From Polaromonas sp. YR568 (GTDB lineage: Bacteria; Pseudomonadota; Gammaproteobacteria; Burkholderiales; Burkholderiaceae_C), in the NCBI GenBank assembly GCA_945878995.1, contig CAMCUN010000002.1:1-64000 (forward strand): a DNA stretch of 64,000 nt, given 5' to 3'. The notes under the pieces were generated by a model, which saw only the letters and a program-made list of their open reading frames with translations, was not told the origin of the DNA and did no database searches. This document shows positions 62,564 through 64,000 of this stretch, piece after piece (within the stretch, counting starts at the first letter, position 1; each line of letters begins with the position of its first letter). The translations under genes and the position numbers were made by a program.

Positions 62564-64000
62564 GTTGACCCAGGGGGGCGCAAGCGGCCGCTTGGCGCCC
62601 CTGCTTTTCACGGCCTTGGCCGCTATCGTGCTGGTGCGCGCAGGCGTGATGCTGGCCAGCGGCGCGGGCCTGCATGTGGACGAGGCGCAGTACTGGGACT
62701 GGTCGCGGCACCTGGCCTGGGGCTACTGGTCCAAGCCACCGGCCATTGCCGGCTTGATTGCCGCGTCCACCGCGCTTGCGAGCGAGAGCGTCCTTGGCGT
62801 GCGCCTGCTGTGCATGCTGGCGTGGGGCCTGGCCTCTGGCGTGCTGGGCTGGCTGGCCTGGGACATGGCCGGGCGCGGCGCTGCAGGCCAGCGTGCGGGC
62901 CTGTGGTCGGCCTTGCTGCTGGCCGGCACGCCTGCCGCGGGCATATTGGGCATGGCCGCCACCACCGACGCCCCGCTCATGCTGGCCTGGGCCGCTTGCA
63001 TGGCACTGACTTGGCGCGCGCTCACCACCCCGGCAGGCGCCAGCCCCCTGCCGTGGTGGCTGCTGGCGGGCGTGGTGCTGGGCCTGGGCCTGCTGAGCAA
63101 ATACACCATGGCCGCCCTGGGCGCGAGCTGGGCGCTGATTTTTCTGCTCCACTGGCGCCGCCATGGCTTAGGGCTGGTGCTGGCGGGCGGGGTGGCGCTG
63201 GCAGTGTTCAGCCCCAATTTATTCTGGAACGCCGCCCACGGCTGGCCCACGCTGGGCCACACGGCCGAGATCACGGTGGCTGCTGCCACTCCGGCCAGCG
63301 GCAAACTGGCCTCGGTGGCTGAATTTATGGCCGGGCAGCTGGTCATGCTGGGGCCGGTGGGCCTGGTGATTGGCGTGCTGGTCTGGCGCCGCAGGCGTTT
63401 GGCGACAGCAGCGCTCCCAAGCGGGTCAGCTGTGTCACCCCTGAGCTTTGCCTGGATGTTTGCGCTGCCCCTGCTGCTGGTGGCGCTGGCCCAATCCATC
63501 AACGCCCGCGCCTTTTTGAACTGGACCGCGCCCGCCCTGCTGGGCCTGTGCCTGGCGCTGGGCTTGCTCGCCAGCAGCAGGCTGGGGCTGCGCGCCTTGG
63601 TGGTCAGCACGGTGGTGGCGGTGGCGGTGCCTGCGGCTTTGTCGCTGGCCAGCCTGTCAGAGCAAGTGCGGCAAAGCGCCCAGAAAGGCTCGCCACACAT
63701 GGACCTGTGGGCCCGCATGCGCGGCTGGGAGCAAGTGTTTGGTGCCCTGGCACCTGCGCTGGCCCAGCATCCCGGCTTGCCCGTGGCCGCCAGTGCGCGC
63801 GACTTGGTGGTGCAAGCGCGCTATGCCTGGCGGGATCAAGCGCGCCAAGTGATGGCCTGGCCCCGCTCAGGCAAACCGCGCAACCATTACGAACAGTTTG
63901 AGCCGCTGTGGACCACGGGCCAGATCCAGCCCCCGGCAGTTTTGGTCATCTCCGAAGGCGAGCCCGACACCGAGCTCAAACAGGCTTATCCGCACTGGCA
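62556..64000 (+). CDS. ArnT-like glycosyltransferase family 39 protein, truncated by window end
   Basis: Read directly (not in the ORF track because it has no stop in the window): MSELTQGGASGRLAPLLFTALAAIVLVRAGVMLASGAGLHVDEAQYWDWSRHLAWGYWSKPPAIAGLIAAS: GT39 DE motif. Confidence 0.88.
   Translation, partial: MSELTQGGASGRLAPLLFTALAAIVLVRAGVMLASGAGLHVDEAQYWDWSRHLAWGYWSKPPAIAGLIAASTALASESVLGVRLLCMLAWGLASGVLGWLAWDMAGRGAAGQRAGLWSALLLAGTPAAGILGMAATTDAPLMLAWAACMALTWRALTTPAGASPLPWWLLAGVVLGLGLLSKYTMAALGASWALIFLLHWRRHGLGLVLAGGVALAVFSPNLFWNAAHGWPTLGHTAEITVAAATPASGKLASVAEFMAGQLVMLGPVGLVIGVLVWRRRRLATAALPSGSAVSPLSFAWMFALPLLLVALAQSINARAFLNWTAPALLGLCLALGLLASSRLGLRALVVSTVVAVAVPAALSLASLSEQVRQSAQKGSPHMDLWARMRGWEQVFGALAPALAQHPGLPVAASARDLVVQARYAWRDQARQVMAWPRSGKPRNHYEQFEPLWTTGQIQPPAVLVISEGEPDTELKQAYPHW

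Overview
GC-rich chromosomal window from a betaproteobacterium, Comamonadaceae-like by gene content and order. Most of it is conserved core genome: gph-ubiG; ompA; gyrA-serC-pheA-tyrA-aroA/cmk-rpsA-ihfB-lapA-lapB-hldE1-hldD; a long minus-strand run purA-hisZ-hflCK-hflX-hfq-der-bamB-yfgM-hisS-ispG-rodZ-pilF-rlmN-ndk-rluB-scpB; rluD/bamD; zapE; the 2-oxoglutarate dehydrogenase operon; soxYZ; prpE-acuI. It ends with an envelope sugar operon (UDP-sugar epimerase, ugd, UPF0104-like, GT2, GT39). The most unusual region is the first 4 kb. A serine recombinase, a HigBA-like toxin-antitoxin pair and a cupin gene lie directly downstream of ssrA (tmRNA, tag ANDERFALAA, minus strand). This roughly 3.0-kb unit is bounded by two diverged, co-linear direct repeats (about 293-612 and 3294-3614, offset about 3002 bp). 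Each repeat ends in an identical 36-nt terminator. The ssrA-distal copy carries what looks like a degenerate tmRNA 3' end, and both copies keep hairpins despite sequence divergence. Other points of interest are a BIME/REP-like array of about 104-bp units (20461-20905), a DUF4160-DUF2442 pair inside the odh operon, an AroA-Cmk fusion with a local composition anomaly, and a possible galacturonate-type lipid decoration operon. All assignments come from reading the translated sequences; no database search was run.
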